Source of the DNA: Cavia porcellus
Lineage: Eukaryota; Chordata; Mammalia; Rodentia; Caviidae
Length of the DNA stretch: 64,000 nucleotides
Reading direction: 5' to 3'
Assembly: GCF_034190915.1 (NCBI RefSeq)
Contig: NW_026947484.1
Coordinates: 75,037,482 to 75,101,481 of the forward strand
The notes below the pieces were generated by a model that was not told the DNA's origin, did not search any database, and worked only from the letters and a program-made list of their open reading frames with translations. The position numbers and the translations under genes are program-made. Shown in pieces: positions 48,893 to 59,612 of this stretch (position 1 is the first letter of the stretch; each line of letters starts with the position of its first letter).

Positions 48893-48913
48893 GGGCCCAA
48901 TGCGCCATTTACC

Positions 48914-49813
48914 ATGGCGCTTTTAGAGGCATTGGCAGGTCTGCTTTTAACTCCTGGAGATTGGACCCAGCTGGCACGCGCCTGCCTCTCCCCCGGACAA
49001 TATTTAGATTGGAAGTCCTGGAATGAGGAATTTTGTGTAGAGCAGGCGGCAGCCAACAGGGAAAATAACCAGAGAGAGTGGAACAGGGATATGCTATTAG
49101 GGCGAGGAGCCTTTGAGGAAGATCAAACTCAATACCCTCGCCAGGTTTATGAACAAATTAGCCGCTGTGGCCTCCAGGCCTGGAGACGGCTGGCTGGAAA
49201 GGGAGAACATACGGGTCACCTTACAAAAATTATACAAGGGCAGGGAGAGCCATTTTCAGACTTTGTGGCCCGCATGCTTGAGGCCGCTAACAGGATTTTT
49301 CCAGATGCTGAGGCGGCTCACCCTCTCATAAAACAATTGATTTTTGAACAGTGCACTAAGGAGTGCCGTGATGTCCTAAGAACTAACAAAAATAGGTCCT
49401 TAGAAGAGTGGACACGCCTGTGCCGTGAATTGGGTGGCCACGGCCTAACGCCCAAAGGAAGAATATCATTGGCACTCTTTACCATAAATTTTTTAAACCT
49501 TAATCACAATAATCATTCCCCTGCCATGGAGCACAATAACCCGTCCCTGGCCGACAAAGGGCTGGTGAGATGGAAAGATGTCCTTACAGGACAATGGATG
49601 GGCCCGGATCCAGTGGTTAGTTGGACCCGAGGTGCGGTTTGTGTCTTCCCACAGGAACCAGGTCGCGAACCGCTGTGGGTCCCGGAAAGATTGACGCGAG
49701 CAGTAAACTCCCCACCAGTTCCTGATAAAGCACAGGAGGATAAGCCCGCGGACACAAGTCAACTCGACCCTTCTGGGACCGACGCTCAGCGCCCGAGACC
49801 ATCTACAAACTAA
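48914..49813 (+). pseudogene. Capsid fused in frame to integrase C-terminus (gag-pol deletion fusion)
   Basis: A 299-codon open frame. Residues 1-175 are class II capsid: the major homology region (QGQGEPFSDFVARMLEAA, residues 108-125) and the following C-terminal helices (HPLIKQLIFEQ, ECRDVL). From about residue 176 the sequence changes to the end of integrase: KGRISLALFTINFLN, then the C-terminal DNA-binding domain (VRWKDVLTGQWMGPDPV, CVFPQ, WVPERL). Nucleocapsid, protease, reverse transcriptase, RNase H and the integrase catalytic core are gone, and the junction near 49436 keeps the frame. It follows the TAA at 48890 in the same frame, so it needs internal initiation or a spliced transcript to be translated. 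Confidence 0.85.
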
Positions 49814-49814
49814 A

Positions 49815-50090
49815 ATGTCTGGTTTGGAGCTTTTTCTATTCTGTGGGTTCCTATTGATCACCCTTCGGAATTGTTCAGTGGGGGCCGCTTGGGGGGCCAC
49901 GGGATATTGTAAACATACTTCCTCCCTCTTTGCGCAGCATCAACTTTGCAATGCGCTGGGTGCTTGCTTAGACCTCTGCCCCTTTATGACACTTAATCAG
50001 ACACTGAAAAATACATCCTCCGCAGCCAATAATTCCACTCAGAATATGACCCACCCGCTTAACTCCGATGCAAACCCAGCAGCAGGTTAA
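49815..50090 (+). pseudogene. Short ORF after integrase, possible env N-terminal remnant
   Basis: A 91-codon frame starting 2 bp after the preceding stop. It begins with a hydrophobic stretch (LELFLFCGFLLITL) like a signal peptide, then six cysteines or more and five N-glycosylation sequons (NCS, NQT, NTS, NNS/NST, NMT), all fitting the start of a surface glycoprotein. No membrane anchor or fusion peptide follows. The position after pol fits env, but I do not recognise a specific envelope family. Confidence 0.45.
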
Positions 50091-50621
50091 GATCACAGCT
50101 ATGGCAGCCATGCAAATGGCAGCAGGTGGCCCATCAGGCCAGCAGGCCGCCGCATATCTCCTTCACATTGCAGAATATCAGCTATAAGAGCTGAGTGGGC
50201 AAGCCAATGACGGGTAAGATGGGAAAAGCCCTCCCGGTCAACCTAAGACAGGCTCCGCTCAGATATACATGGCCTATAAGGCCAGGGGTCCCTTCTGGAG
50301 TCAAATTATTGGCATTGAGATGCGAGACCAAGGGTACTGCAGTGCCATCCGCCCCAAAGGTTGGGGGGAAGGCAGGAATGAATGTCTATATGCATCCAGG
50401 TTCGGTTCACAAAAGCCTGGCCCTGCGAAAAAATGAACCACTCACCTTGAGCATGGTCCTGGCGCAAGGATATGCACAAAACAGGGTGATGCACAGCAGG
50501 GTATAGACCTCTACATTCTCTCATGCCTCGGCCTACAAGGTAGGCCCACTCCTAGGTGTCTAACAGCAACAAGGTCATAGACACCTTGGAGGGACCTACA
50601 GACCATCCTATTTTAATAAAT
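50091..50621 (+). other. Non-coding 3' internal region of the ERV
   Basis: About 530 bp with no convincing retroviral frame; the longest ATG frame (50195-50506) has no recognisable domain. It probably represents the rearranged remains of env and the pre-LTR region. Confidence 0.4.
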
Positions 50622-50635
50622 AAAAAAGGGGGAGA
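50622..50635 (+). other. Polypurine tract of the ERV
   Basis: AAAAAAGGGGGAGA directly before the TG of the right LTR, the plus-strand primer site of retroviral replication. Confidence 0.85.
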
Positions 50636-50938
50636 TGTGGGAAGCCGCCTATGAATGGCGCCCATTTCCTGCTTCTGGGTTCTTCCCGGCCTGAACAAGC
50701 CCACCAAATTGTCATATCTGCCCAGTTACCCGTGACGCTAGCCTATCAGCTTGTTAGGCGCGCTTCTCTGTGATTGGATACTGCTTCCCCTTATAAGAGG
50801 TTGTTCCTGCCCCCAACGGCGGAAGAGGAACCAACGTTGAGGGTGGCGGACCTTGTCAGGTCCGGTTCGCTGTACGTAATAAAGTTTGAGAGCTGATCCT
50901 GCTCGAGTTTGGTCTCCTGTCTCCCGCGGCTCCGGTCA
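50636..50938 (+). repeat. 3' LTR of the ERV
   Basis: 303 bp, identical to the 5' LTR except for two CpG-type transitions (near 50676 and 50701). It carries the same TATA and AATAAA elements. Confidence 0.95.
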
Positions 50939-50944
50939 GGTACC
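50939..50944. repeat. Right target-site duplication of the ERV
   Basis: GGTACC directly after the CA of the right LTR, identical to 47699-47704. Confidence 0.93.
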
Positions 50945-51574
50945 TAGAAAAAACTCATCACAGTACTGAACTGAGCATGCCCAGAAGGTGGCTACCATCT
51001 TAACCTTCCCAGTGTGTGCTCTGCAGCCCTGAATGGAGAAGGCCCAGAGCCGTGTTGCTCTTTCCAAACAACAACCTTAAATTAAGCATGCTCAGAAACA
51101 CATGCCTCAAGCCAAGTATGCTCAGGAAGTGTCTAAAGAGCTCTCCTAGATGAGCATGTATGGGATTTCTGAATAAAAACTCCAAACTTCAATTCCTCAG
51201 GAAGGGCATTGGTTTGGAAACCACCTCACTGTACTTTCTTGCTACAGGTCCTAAAATCTTTCTCCACTTTTTCATCTCCTGGTTGTGTTTTCCATCTCTT
51301 GATTTGGCTTTCCACTCACTCAGATGTGAATTCATTGCATTCAATTACATAATTAGTAATTGGAAAACCAAAATTTGGGTAGGTAGGGGGATACTGGGAA
51401 CATTCAAGATAAAAGGGAACCAGATACTATGTGGGTGACTCTTGCCCAGTAAAGTAGCTTTATGAGAATCTTTAGCCCCAAAAAAGAAGGGGATACACAG
51501 GTAGAATATTACCTGCTCTGAGGGTCACTAGCTATTTCCTGAGGGAGGCAGTGTTTGAATGGTACTTTCTTTTT

Positions 51575-51775
51575 CCCAGCACTGGGGATTGAACTCAGAG
51601 CCTTTACAATGAACTGCATTCCTGGCCCTTTAAAAAAAAATTTTTTTTTTAATTCTGAGACAGGGTCTTGCTAAGTTGCTGAGTTACCCAGACTGGGGTT
51701 GACGCTCAGTTCTCCTTTCTCAGCTTCTCAGAGTGCTGGGACTACAGGTGTGCGCCACCATGCCTGATTTGAACA
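51575..51775 (-). mobile_element. B1-ID composite SINE
   Basis: Reverse order confirms a dimer: ID part (AGCACTGGGGATTGAACTCA ... TTCCTGGCCCT), an A/T linker, then B1 (CAGGGTCTTGCTAAGTTGCT, GTGCTGGGACTACAGGTGTG). Confidence 0.85.
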
Positions 51776-51874
51776 GGACTTTCAAAGACTGGTATCATTT
51801 GGAAGAATGGGAAACTAAGGTGAATTCTTTGGGGGAAGAGAAACCATTGTTAGGAATGAGAAAGTAAGGCAGAG

Positions 51875-51995
51875 TTAGGCACAGTGGCACACACCTACAG
51901 TTCCAACACTGTGGAGGCTGAGGCAGACAGATCGCTGGAGCCCAGAAGCTGAAGACCAGCCTGGGCAACACGGTGAGACCTCTGGGGCAGGTGGG
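51875..51995 (+). mobile_element. B1 SINE
   Basis: GTTAGGCACAGTGGCACACA, GTGGAGGCTGAGGCAGACAG, CTGAAGACCAGCCTGGGCAA. Confidence 0.85.
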
Positions 51996-52419
51996 GGCAG
52001 ATCCTGGAAAATAACTTGTGGGTTTGCCTCAATCATGAGGAGTGTGCACTGCTCCAGGACAAGGGCAGACTGAGGGCAATTCACAATTAAAGACCAGAAA
52101 AGTTATGGGATTCCCTAGCTTAGGGTTATGAAGTAATGGGATGACAAAATTTTAATATTTTGTAAAGAACTATAAGAAAGAACAACAGAGTTCTGGTGAG
52201 GCCCTGAGGGGTTGGGGATTTTCTGGGTGTCACTGCAAGAGCCTGATAGCAGTTTTCCTAGAAATGTCGTCAACTTCTTGGCTTGTATTCTCCTGGTTTC
52301 TACAGAACCAGAGTGTGTGGTCACATAGAAAGGACTACAACTTCTGAAGGGTTTGTTCCTTTTGTTTGTGCTACAGGAAGATGTTTATTACTGAGAAGTC
52401 TTTTAAAAAATTTCAGAGG

Positions 52420-52935
52420 TGGTCAGCACTTTACTTCTGGGTGATATACTGAAAAGAATTGAGAGCAGGGCCTAGGAGAGATGTCTGTATACCCACGAAC
52501 ACAGCAGCATTACACACAATAGACAAAAGTGGAAACGATCCAGGCCGTCCAGTAATACATGGATAAACACCAAGTGTCATACTTACACACAATGGGGTAT
52601 TATTCATTCTTCCCAAGAAGAGAGCTCTGATGCATACTACCACGTGGAGAGACCTGCATTATGCTAAATGAAACAAGTCACTCACAAAACATGATTCCAC
52701 TGACCCAAGGTATTCAGAGTATTCAAATTCATACAAACGCAGAGTCGAATGGAGGTTGCCAGGGATTGGGAGATGAGGGAAGAGGACAGTTGGGAGTTGT
52801 TGTTTAATGTGTAGAGAATTTCAATCTTGCAAGATCTGGAGATTTTCACAATGACGTACATGATACTACTGAACTGTACACTTAAAATGGTTAAGGTGGT
52901 CAATTTCATATTATGTGTATTTTACAGCTAAAATA
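52420..52935 (+). mobile_element. Old L1 3' end
   Basis: AATGGGGTATTATTCATTCT, GAATGGAGGTTGCCAGGGAT and ACACTTAAAATGGTTAAGGT are the ordered 3' motifs of mammalian-wide L1 families. Confidence 0.75.
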
Positions 52936-53490
52936 TTTTGTGAAAGTCAGAACGGCTACACAACATTTATACTTCTGAAATTCAAAAAGCTTTGAAAACT
53001 AGAAGCCTGGATGACAGCCTCCTGTCCCAGATGCCACTGGTGGGCTACATGGTAATAAATGGTGTCCACACGATATTTATATCCCCCAACTGGAAAATCT
53101 CTAAATGTTCACACACTCCTGATCTCCTAGGCTTCAGGAAAAACTTGGGATCTGTATTCGTGTAAAACCCACTTTCTCTCTTTTGATGAAGACACAGAGA
53201 CTGACCGAGGAGACCTGATCTCCTACACCACTCTTGGGCGGCTCTGGGATGATCAATGCTTTGACAAAAATAATTATAATTACTTTTATATAATAAAATA
53301 ATACTATATAATAAGAATTATAATTATTGATAGTCTAGTAAAATAATCAGCAGGAAAGTTTTTCTGCTTCCTTTTATCAACATCTGGTTGCACTTTAGGA
53401 CAGCTGCTGGGTGCTACATGTTAAAGGTTACAGCAGGAAAGCGGACAGGACAGCGTCTGCCGGCCTACAGCACTGCTCAGGACCACTTAC

Positions 53491-53601
53491 CAGGTCACAC
53501 CGGGGCACACTGGACACAAACTGGGCCCCCTGGCAGCCCAGGATGAACCCTGCGAGATTCAGGAGGACGCAAACCACAGAGAGCAGCACAAAGAGGTTGA
53601 C
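53491..53601 (-). CDS. ENTREP1: ENTREP1 coding exon, third membrane segment
   Basis: This 111-bp exon is in phase 0 at both ends (37 codons). The acceptor reads CCGTTTCAG before GTCAAC, and the donor is GTAAGT after GACCTG. It encodes a strongly hydrophobic helix ([20 protein letters not shown]) followed by a loop ending in RCDL. In the family this is a membrane segment of the four-span, CD20-like fold, running into the large extracellular loop. It is the most 5' exon visible here; since it starts with an acceptor, at least one upstream exon lies outside the window. Confidence 0.93.
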
Positions 53602-54185
53602 CTGAAACGGAAAGAGGATGGCCAGTTAGGAAAAGGCTGAGCTGAACACAGGGGTGGCTTTACCTCAACTTTTTAAAAATGCAAAGAAACAGAATGTCAT
53701 TCTCTTCCAATAGCACGGTTTTTAAAAACTTAAAATCATGTTTTTACAAATGCTTTTTCACATTTTAGAGTTTTTAAAATCATGCTTAGGAATTGCACTG
53801 ACTCTCACATCTCAAAAATCTCAAATCTCTTTTCATATTTCTTCCTTCTTTTATCCTTTCTTTTTCTTTTACGCTTCCTGCCATATATTACATTAAGCTG
53901 GCTCTTTCTTCCTTCAGCCAGTCTTATCTTCCCAAATTTTACTGGGTCAGTAATAGTTAAGCACACAAATGGAGGACTCTAGTGTAAAAGTGAAACACAT
54001 ACACATAAAAAAAAAAAAAAATCAAGAGACTCGGTCACTAATCACCCATAAATCACAGTATACAACTGAGAATACAGATGGGTCTTTTTTCAGTTCAAAA
54101 CACATTAAGTGCTAAATAAGCATATAACAACCTTCTGGGTACTTTTTTCCAAAGGTACAATAATATTATTATTATTTCAAATAAT

Positions 54186-54306
54186 AAAGAACTGACAGAG
54201 GGCTGGGGATTTAGCTCAGTGGCATAAGTGTCTGCCTGGCAAGTGCTAGGTCGTGAGTTAGATCCCCGGTACCAAAAAACAAACAAAAAAAAAAGAACTG
54301 ACAGAA
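54186..54306 (+). mobile_element. ID SINE with 15-bp target duplication
   Basis: Element 54201-54291 flanked by AAAGAACTGACAGAG and AAAGAACTGACAGAA (14/15). About 0.6 kb upstream of the exon at 53601. Confidence 0.93.
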
Positions 54307-54882
54307 GTCAACCAAGAAACCGATGTTTACTTAGCATGAATTAGAGCCCTCATTTGAGAACTATGATTATGAAAATCAAACCTCTTTGCAAGTACAAAAG
54401 ATTGGCGCCAATAATGTTCAGTGTTAAAACCAAGCATCAAATAGCTAATACATCAGCTTTGACTGGCAAATGGATTCACATACAAACTCTAACATAGACA
54501 ACTTGCGTTACAGTGGTTATTCCAAGTCACTTACTGAACAAATAACCTGTATCCACGATATGCAAGTAATACCTTGCCTCAGTAATAAAAATCTGATTTT
54601 AAAACATGGGCCTCTTCCCCCCAACATGTCCCTCTTCCCCCCAAAACATACAACATGCATACAATAATGTGCTCAATATTACTAATCATCATAAGTGCAA
54701 ATTAAAACCATAGCGAAATACCACCTTGACTTTACATCAACTAGAATGTTAAACTTTGAAAGCTGAAAATACCAACTGTTGATAAGGATAAGGAGTATCT
54801 AGACTCTCAGACATTGTCAGTGTGAGTAAAAATGGCACAATCACATCACAGAACTCTCAGGTCCTTTAAAGGTAAATAAAAA

Positions 54883-54957
54883 TGAGAGAGGGGGGAGGGA
54901 GGGAGAGAGGGAGAAAGAGAGAAGAGAGAGGGGAGGGAGGGAGGGAGAGAGAGAGAA
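54883..54957. repeat. GA/GGGA purine repeat
   Basis: 75 bp of GAGAGAG and GGGAGGGAGG without pyrimidines except at the edges. Confidence 0.9.
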
Positions 54958-55045
54958 TATAAAATAACAGAGTAGCCAATGTGAAGTATACAGAAAACTT
55001 CTCTACAATTTTTGTAATCTTTACAAATCTATGCTACTCTAGCTT

Positions 55046-55130
55046 GTTTGGTTTGGTACTGGGGATTGGACTCATGACCTTGAGCTTGCCAGGCAGGCAC
55101 TTGTGCCATTGAGCTATATCCCCAGCCCTA
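55046..55130 (-). mobile_element. ID SINE
   Basis: Reverse ID: GGTACTGGGGATTGGACTCA, CCAGGCAGGCACTTGTGCCA, ATATCCCCAGCCCT. Confidence 0.9.
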
Positions 55131-55460
55131 ATTTTGTTTTTTTAAAAAAGGCAACAAAGTAAACATGGAATGATTTCTATTCAACCAACGGACTACTACC
55201 AATAAAAAGGAAAAAGCTACAAATGCAAAACAACAACACGAAGTTCAAAAACAACACACTGAGCCCAATAAGCCCAATACTGTATGATTTCAATTATATC
55301 AAATTCATGAATATGCAATAGTCTATGGTAATAGAAATCAGAACAGTGCCTAATACGAGGGTGAGGAAAGAGAAGATTGGGAAGAGGCCTGGGGGAATTC
55401 TCAGGAATGACTAAAAGGTTCTGTTTTTAATCTGAGATTTCACTGCATATAAATTATACA

Positions 55461-55705
55461 GAAGAGGAAAGAAAGGACACAAAGAGGGAGAGACGAAAGG
55501 AGGGAGAGAGGGAGAAGATAGGAGAGGAGAGGCAGAAAGAGAGAGAGGGGGAGAAGAGGAGAAGGGAGGGAAGAAAAGGAGAGGAAAGGGGAGAGGAGGG
55601 GAGAGGAAGGGAGGAGAGGGGAGGGATAGGGAGGTGAGGGGGAGGAGAGGGATTGGGAGGGAAGAGGGAGGGGAGGAAAGACAAAGAAGAGAGGACAGAG
55701 AGAAA
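55461..55705. repeat. 245-bp polypurine tract
   Basis: Almost pure A/G on the plus strand, built of GAGGGGAG-type units with mirror symmetry. The long minus-strand frames over it (up to 178 codons, Ser/Pro/Leu only) are artefacts of composition. Confidence 0.93.
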
Positions 55706-56884
55706 CTGGACTCCAACTGCCAAGGCACAACAAAAATAAGATGGTGAAAGTACATCCCAGGCAATCGCCCTTATACTGAAGGATCTGGCAGTGATAATTC
55801 AAAGTCACATCACCAGCAAGCCACACTACCAAATCCCAGAATGGAGCCAAACGCCAAAGCATATAGTCTGTGTACAAAAGTACCATGTACTGTTCTTCAA
55901 ATGTATGCCTGCATAGGTCGTTATCATTAATTATTATTACTAAAACTCTAGTGAAACTTTTCAGAAGGCTTTTCAAAATGGGGGAGTAGTGAGCATTCAG
56001 TCTCTCTTAGATTTGTAATCCAGACACTGAAAAATGATGTGGGAAAGAAAAAAGAGACAGAGATATGTAGATGCCTGGAATCTCGAAGAAAATGACAGGA
56101 AAATTAAGAACCACAGTACAGAGAAGTTGAGGAGACAATGCAGAGAAATGAATCCAACAGTCTGGACTTTCTCCCTAGCTTGCCTCTGCTGAAGCAAGCT
56201 GCGCTCCAAGGGCTCCAGGAAGCAGCAGCAGCGGCCTGGGCCAGTTGTTGTTGTGATCTTCAGGGGCAGCACAAGGTCTTGCTCTAAAGGAAGTCCGTAC
56301 ACAAGCCACAGGTGGATGTGTATCCCGGTGCTGGTGCCCACCATACACCTGGAGAGAGAGTGGATTGAGTACCATTCCAGGAAATGGCTGCGTGTTTCAA
56401 ACTGGGACTCAGCACAGCTGCAGGACAACTTCACTTCATGGTTCCCAGAGCTACTCTCCCACAGTGACTGGATGAAGCAGCCACAAGAAGCAACCATAGA
56501 CTGGGAGCAAGCTGCAAAGAGACCCTGACAAAATTGAGCTCAGCTTAAGAAGGATCTGCATTCCTATGGCAAAAGGACAGGATTGGCTTGACTTGTTCTG
56601 GGTTTGAAAGTGCAGGCATTGAGTATTAAAGCACTCTCCCTGTTGCTTGCATCGGCACAGATCTAGGGTCTGACTGCCTTCCTTATCTACTTGGATGAGC
56701 TAGACATTGTCTCAGCTTAGACACTGCCACATACTGGGTAAAGAGAGCAGACTATGGAAAGGAGGGCAGGACATCTCAAAAACCCAGAGGTCTTAAGGCT
56801 GGGCAGAGAAAAAAAAAAAACTTGCTAGACTTCAAAACTGTAGATCTTTAAAGGAGACCACTTGTTCAAAAACACAAAGAAGCC

Positions 56885-57065
56885 ATTGCCCTTGGATGGC
56901 GGTGCCTGCAAGTAGAGTCTGAGTCCACGCTTTGCCCTTTCTCCATCAACCCCGGTCTGCAAGGCCTGCCAGAAGAGGGCGAGTCCATGCTGTGCACCTC
57001 CTCCATTGACCTTGGGACTGTAGGGCCTGCAAGAAGACTGTAAGAATACACGCCTGTGGTGGGTG
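56885..57065. repeat. Three degenerate ~60-bp tandem units
   Basis: The pattern GGCCTGC(C/A)AGAAGA, then a GAGTCCA-like stretch, CTCCATYRAC and a CTGYARGGCCTGC restart recurs about three times in the 5' region of the LINE-like element. Confidence 0.5.
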
Positions 57066-58259
57066 AACCTACAGGAACTCCAAGACCCAGGACGACAGGG
57101 GGCCCCAGGCAGGCACATGGACACACAAAGGCCTTTGGAGGGCAAAATAATCAGTGAGACCAGCAATGTGAAAGCACCTGATGCAGCAACAAGGAGCCAG
57201 CGTTTGGTCTGAAGAACTTCACCAACAGAAGACCAGTCCCAGTACACTATCACAGAACTGTAAACACTAGGGTTATTTTACCACTTTATTCTCCCTTGTT
57301 TGTTTATCTATTCATTTCCTGTCTGTTTGGGTGTCAATTTGTTTTGTTTTGTATTCTGTGCTTATTTTTGTATTTGAGATTTTTTTCTCCTCTCTTTCTC
57401 TAATCTTTGTCTTTTTTTCTTTTTTGTTCTTTTTCTTTCTTTCACCATTTAGATTGCTTACTTTTTCTTTTTTTTCTATTGAGCCTCTTTGTCTTTTTCC
57501 TTCACTACTTCTTGAGTCTAAACTTTCAAGTGAGTAATCACTGTCTCTACCCTTTCTGATTACTCTTTCGCATTCTATTTCATTTTTACTCTCCTGTGTC
57601 CTCCAGTTTCCCAAAACTCAGGTGATCGTCCTTTGACTTCCAGCCTTAACTATATCTGACCTCATTCATCACTTTATCCTGTCCCCTACTCATCTTAACT
57701 CCCCCAATCCCTGCAGAAGGGTAGAATCACTGCACTAAGAGGAAATTCACTGTGTACCAGTGCATGGTATATGTTTGATTTTGTTATCTAATCTTAGAGT
57801 TTGTTCTCATGGACAAAGGTAGCAGGTTAATGGTTACCATAGTTAGAAGTTACCATAGCTTAGAAGTTAAGCTATACTTGAAACTACTATTAATACTAAC
57901 TGTACTGCTTTAGCCAGGATGTCATACATGTTATAAAGTCTTTCTCCCTGTACAACAACACCGTGATTATATGGGGTCATAATCATCACCACAGTACAGT
58001 ACAAAAGGATTGGGAGTGGAGTCATAGTAATTTTTCATCCTTTACAAACTGGGAAGATAGATTCTTGGGATAGCTATAAATAACTACCTACATCCAAAGA
58101 ACATTCCTGAAGAACAGACATCTCCTAGGGAAGCCTCAATACTAGTGATAAAGCTACATATCATAAGAAATCAGCAAACATCAACATAGAAAACAAAATA
58201 AAAAAGAGAAGATAGAAAATGACAAGATGCAGAAGCAAAATGCAAGCCCAGACCTTCAG

Positions 58260-59160
58260 CCCACACAAAACAAGCCCAGAACTCAATGAGATAGACAAAA
58301 CTGGAAGTCAAAAATGGAACTGTCTGAAATGATAACAATAGAAGTGAAAAAACAAGTGGAAAAAGCTAAGAGAAAATACTGTCCGGTACAAAAAGAAATG
58401 AGGCTTAAAATCAAAGATATTAGAGAAGACACAAATAAAAGAATAAATGAGCTTAGAAAAATAATGGAATCAAAAAATGCCCAATACAGTAAAGAAACAG
58501 ATCCAAACAGAAATCCAAGAGACTAAACCACCACTAAAAGTATATGCAACAGATTGAAGGAGAGAATTTCAGATCTTGAGGACAGAACTGTAGCTAATGA
58601 TCATGAAAAGAAAAATTATCTTTAAATTAGCAAGAGACTATGAAAAAACCCAACAGCTACAAAGCAAAGGGGCTGGGAATTTAGCTCAGTAGCACAAGCA
58701 CCTGTCTTGCAAGCAGGTGGTCATGAGTTCAATCCCCGGTACCGATTAAAAAAAAAAAAAAAAAAAAGCAAAGACAAACATCATAAGATTGATTCAGATC
58801 AACGAGAAAGCTGGAGGAAGTACTAGTGCCATTAAAAAAAGAAAAACTTCATAGAAATAACAGCAAAAACTTCCTAACCATGGGTAAACAATTTGCCATA
58901 CAAATGAAGCTTGCAGAACTCCAAATAGCCATGAGCAAAAAACTATACCAAGACATATAATAAACATTCCAGAAACTCAGCACATGAATAAAATATTAAA
59001 AGTTGTTAGAGAAAGAAATAGATCACCTATAAAAGAAAGTCCATCATAATCACGACAGACTTCTTAACACAAATTTTCAAGTCAATAAAAGTTTAAAGTA
59101 TTCCAAATCCTGAAATAAAACAACTTCCAAACTAGGCTCATGTGCCCTGAACACCTATCT
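58260..59160 (+). pseudogene. L1-type ORF1 remnant
   Basis: A Lys/Glu-rich coiled-coil frame (58314-58526) followed by decayed RNA-binding-domain sequence. Interrupted by an ID SINE and several stops. Confidence 0.6.
58661..58773 (+). mobile_element. ID SINE with 9-bp target duplication
   Basis: Element from 58670 with A box GGAATTTAGCTCAG and a long A tail, flanked by AAAGCAAAG. Confidence 0.9.
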
Positions 59161-59177
59161 TTCAAATTAATGAAGAG

Positions 59178-59270
59178 GGCAGGTGTTTTAGTTCAGCAGC
59201 CTAAGTGCCTACCTAGCAAGAGTGAGATCATGACTTTGATCCCCGATACCAAACAAAGAAACAAACAAAC
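59178..59270 (+). mobile_element. ID SINE, diverged
   Basis: GGTGTTTTAGTTCAGCAGCC, GACTTTGATCCCCGATACC, A-rich tail. Confidence 0.85.
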
Positions 59271-59577
59271 AACTTAACGGAGAAATAATACATTTCCACG
59301 ACAAAGAGCAACTGAAGAAACTTATGACCATCAAACCAACCCTACAAAGAGCTAAGAGATAGTCTAGAGAGAGATAAAAATGACCACAATTCCAAGAATG
59401 GTTATAGTTCCAAGAATAACAACAGAAAAAAACAACCAGATAGCCCAAGTAACTAAACAAGGGACAAAAGCAGGGAATGAACAGCAATAAAACACCATGA
59501 CAAGGATTAGCCAATACATATCAGTTATAACCATCAAGGTAATGGCCTTCATTCACCCATCAAAAGAAACAAAACAC

Positions 59578-59612
59578 GGGGCTGGGGATTTAGCTCAGTG
59601 GCATAAGCACGG
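59578..59612 (+). mobile_element. 3'-truncated ID SINE
   Basis: Only GGGGCTGGGGATTTAGCTCA and the next 13 bases are present; the B box and usual tail are missing. It interrupts the endonuclease remnant. Confidence 0.85.

Larger units (their letters stand above)
47699..50944 (+). mobile_element. Internally deleted class II (ERVK/IAP-like) endogenous retrovirus
   Basis: A complete two-LTR provirus structure antisense to ENTREP1 in the intron between the exons at 53491 and 44768. Order: target duplication GGTACC, 303-bp LTR, leader with splice donor, gag remnant, end of pol, a short downstream ORF, polypurine tract, 303-bp LTR, GGTACC. A 6-bp duplication and the capsid and integrase sequence place it with class II (betaretrovirus-like) elements. 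Protease, reverse transcriptase, RNase H, most of integrase and most of env are missing, so it cannot replicate by itself; mobilisation would need proteins in trans. The two LTRs differ at two positions only, both CpG transitions, so the insertion is recent. Confidence 0.95.
23155..53601 (-). other. ENTREP1: ENTREP1 (FAM189A2) gene, 3' portion, nine coding exons
   Basis: Nine exons on the minus strand join without a frame break into 1350 coding bases (449 residues plus stop). Every junction has an AG acceptor and a GT donor, and the phases match throughout. The product matches my recollection of the ENTREP1/FAM189A2 family: two membrane segments (residues about 1-25 and 82-110), a Cys-rich loop between them, a cytosolic tail with PPSY and PPPY motifs, a conserved region with LIDYRSYIDTKLLVARFLEQ, and the ending SLIGVIRETVL. 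The family protein is an endosomal membrane adaptor that binds and activates the ubiquitin ligase ITCH through its PPxY motifs and promotes down-regulation of receptors such as CXCR4; that function is from the literature. Exons for the N-terminus and first two membrane segments are beyond 64000. ENTREP2 and ENTREP3 are the alternatives; the tail sequence and compact introns favour ENTREP1. Confidence 0.9.
54660..55450 (+). mobile_element. Old L1 3' fragment with nested ID and GA repeat
   Basis: Sequence around AAATTAAAACCATAGCGAAA and TATGATTTCAATTATATCAA matches the end of an old L1. It is split by a GA tract (54883-54957) and an ID SINE (55046-55130). Confidence 0.6.

Noticed and set aside
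55440..55976. 178-codon minus-strand ORF, Ser/Pro/Leu repeats
   Set aside because: It is the complement of the polypurine tract; no stop codons can occur in such sequence.
55997..56497. 166-codon minus-strand ORF
   Set aside because: Antisense to the 5' region of the LINE-like element; no domain.
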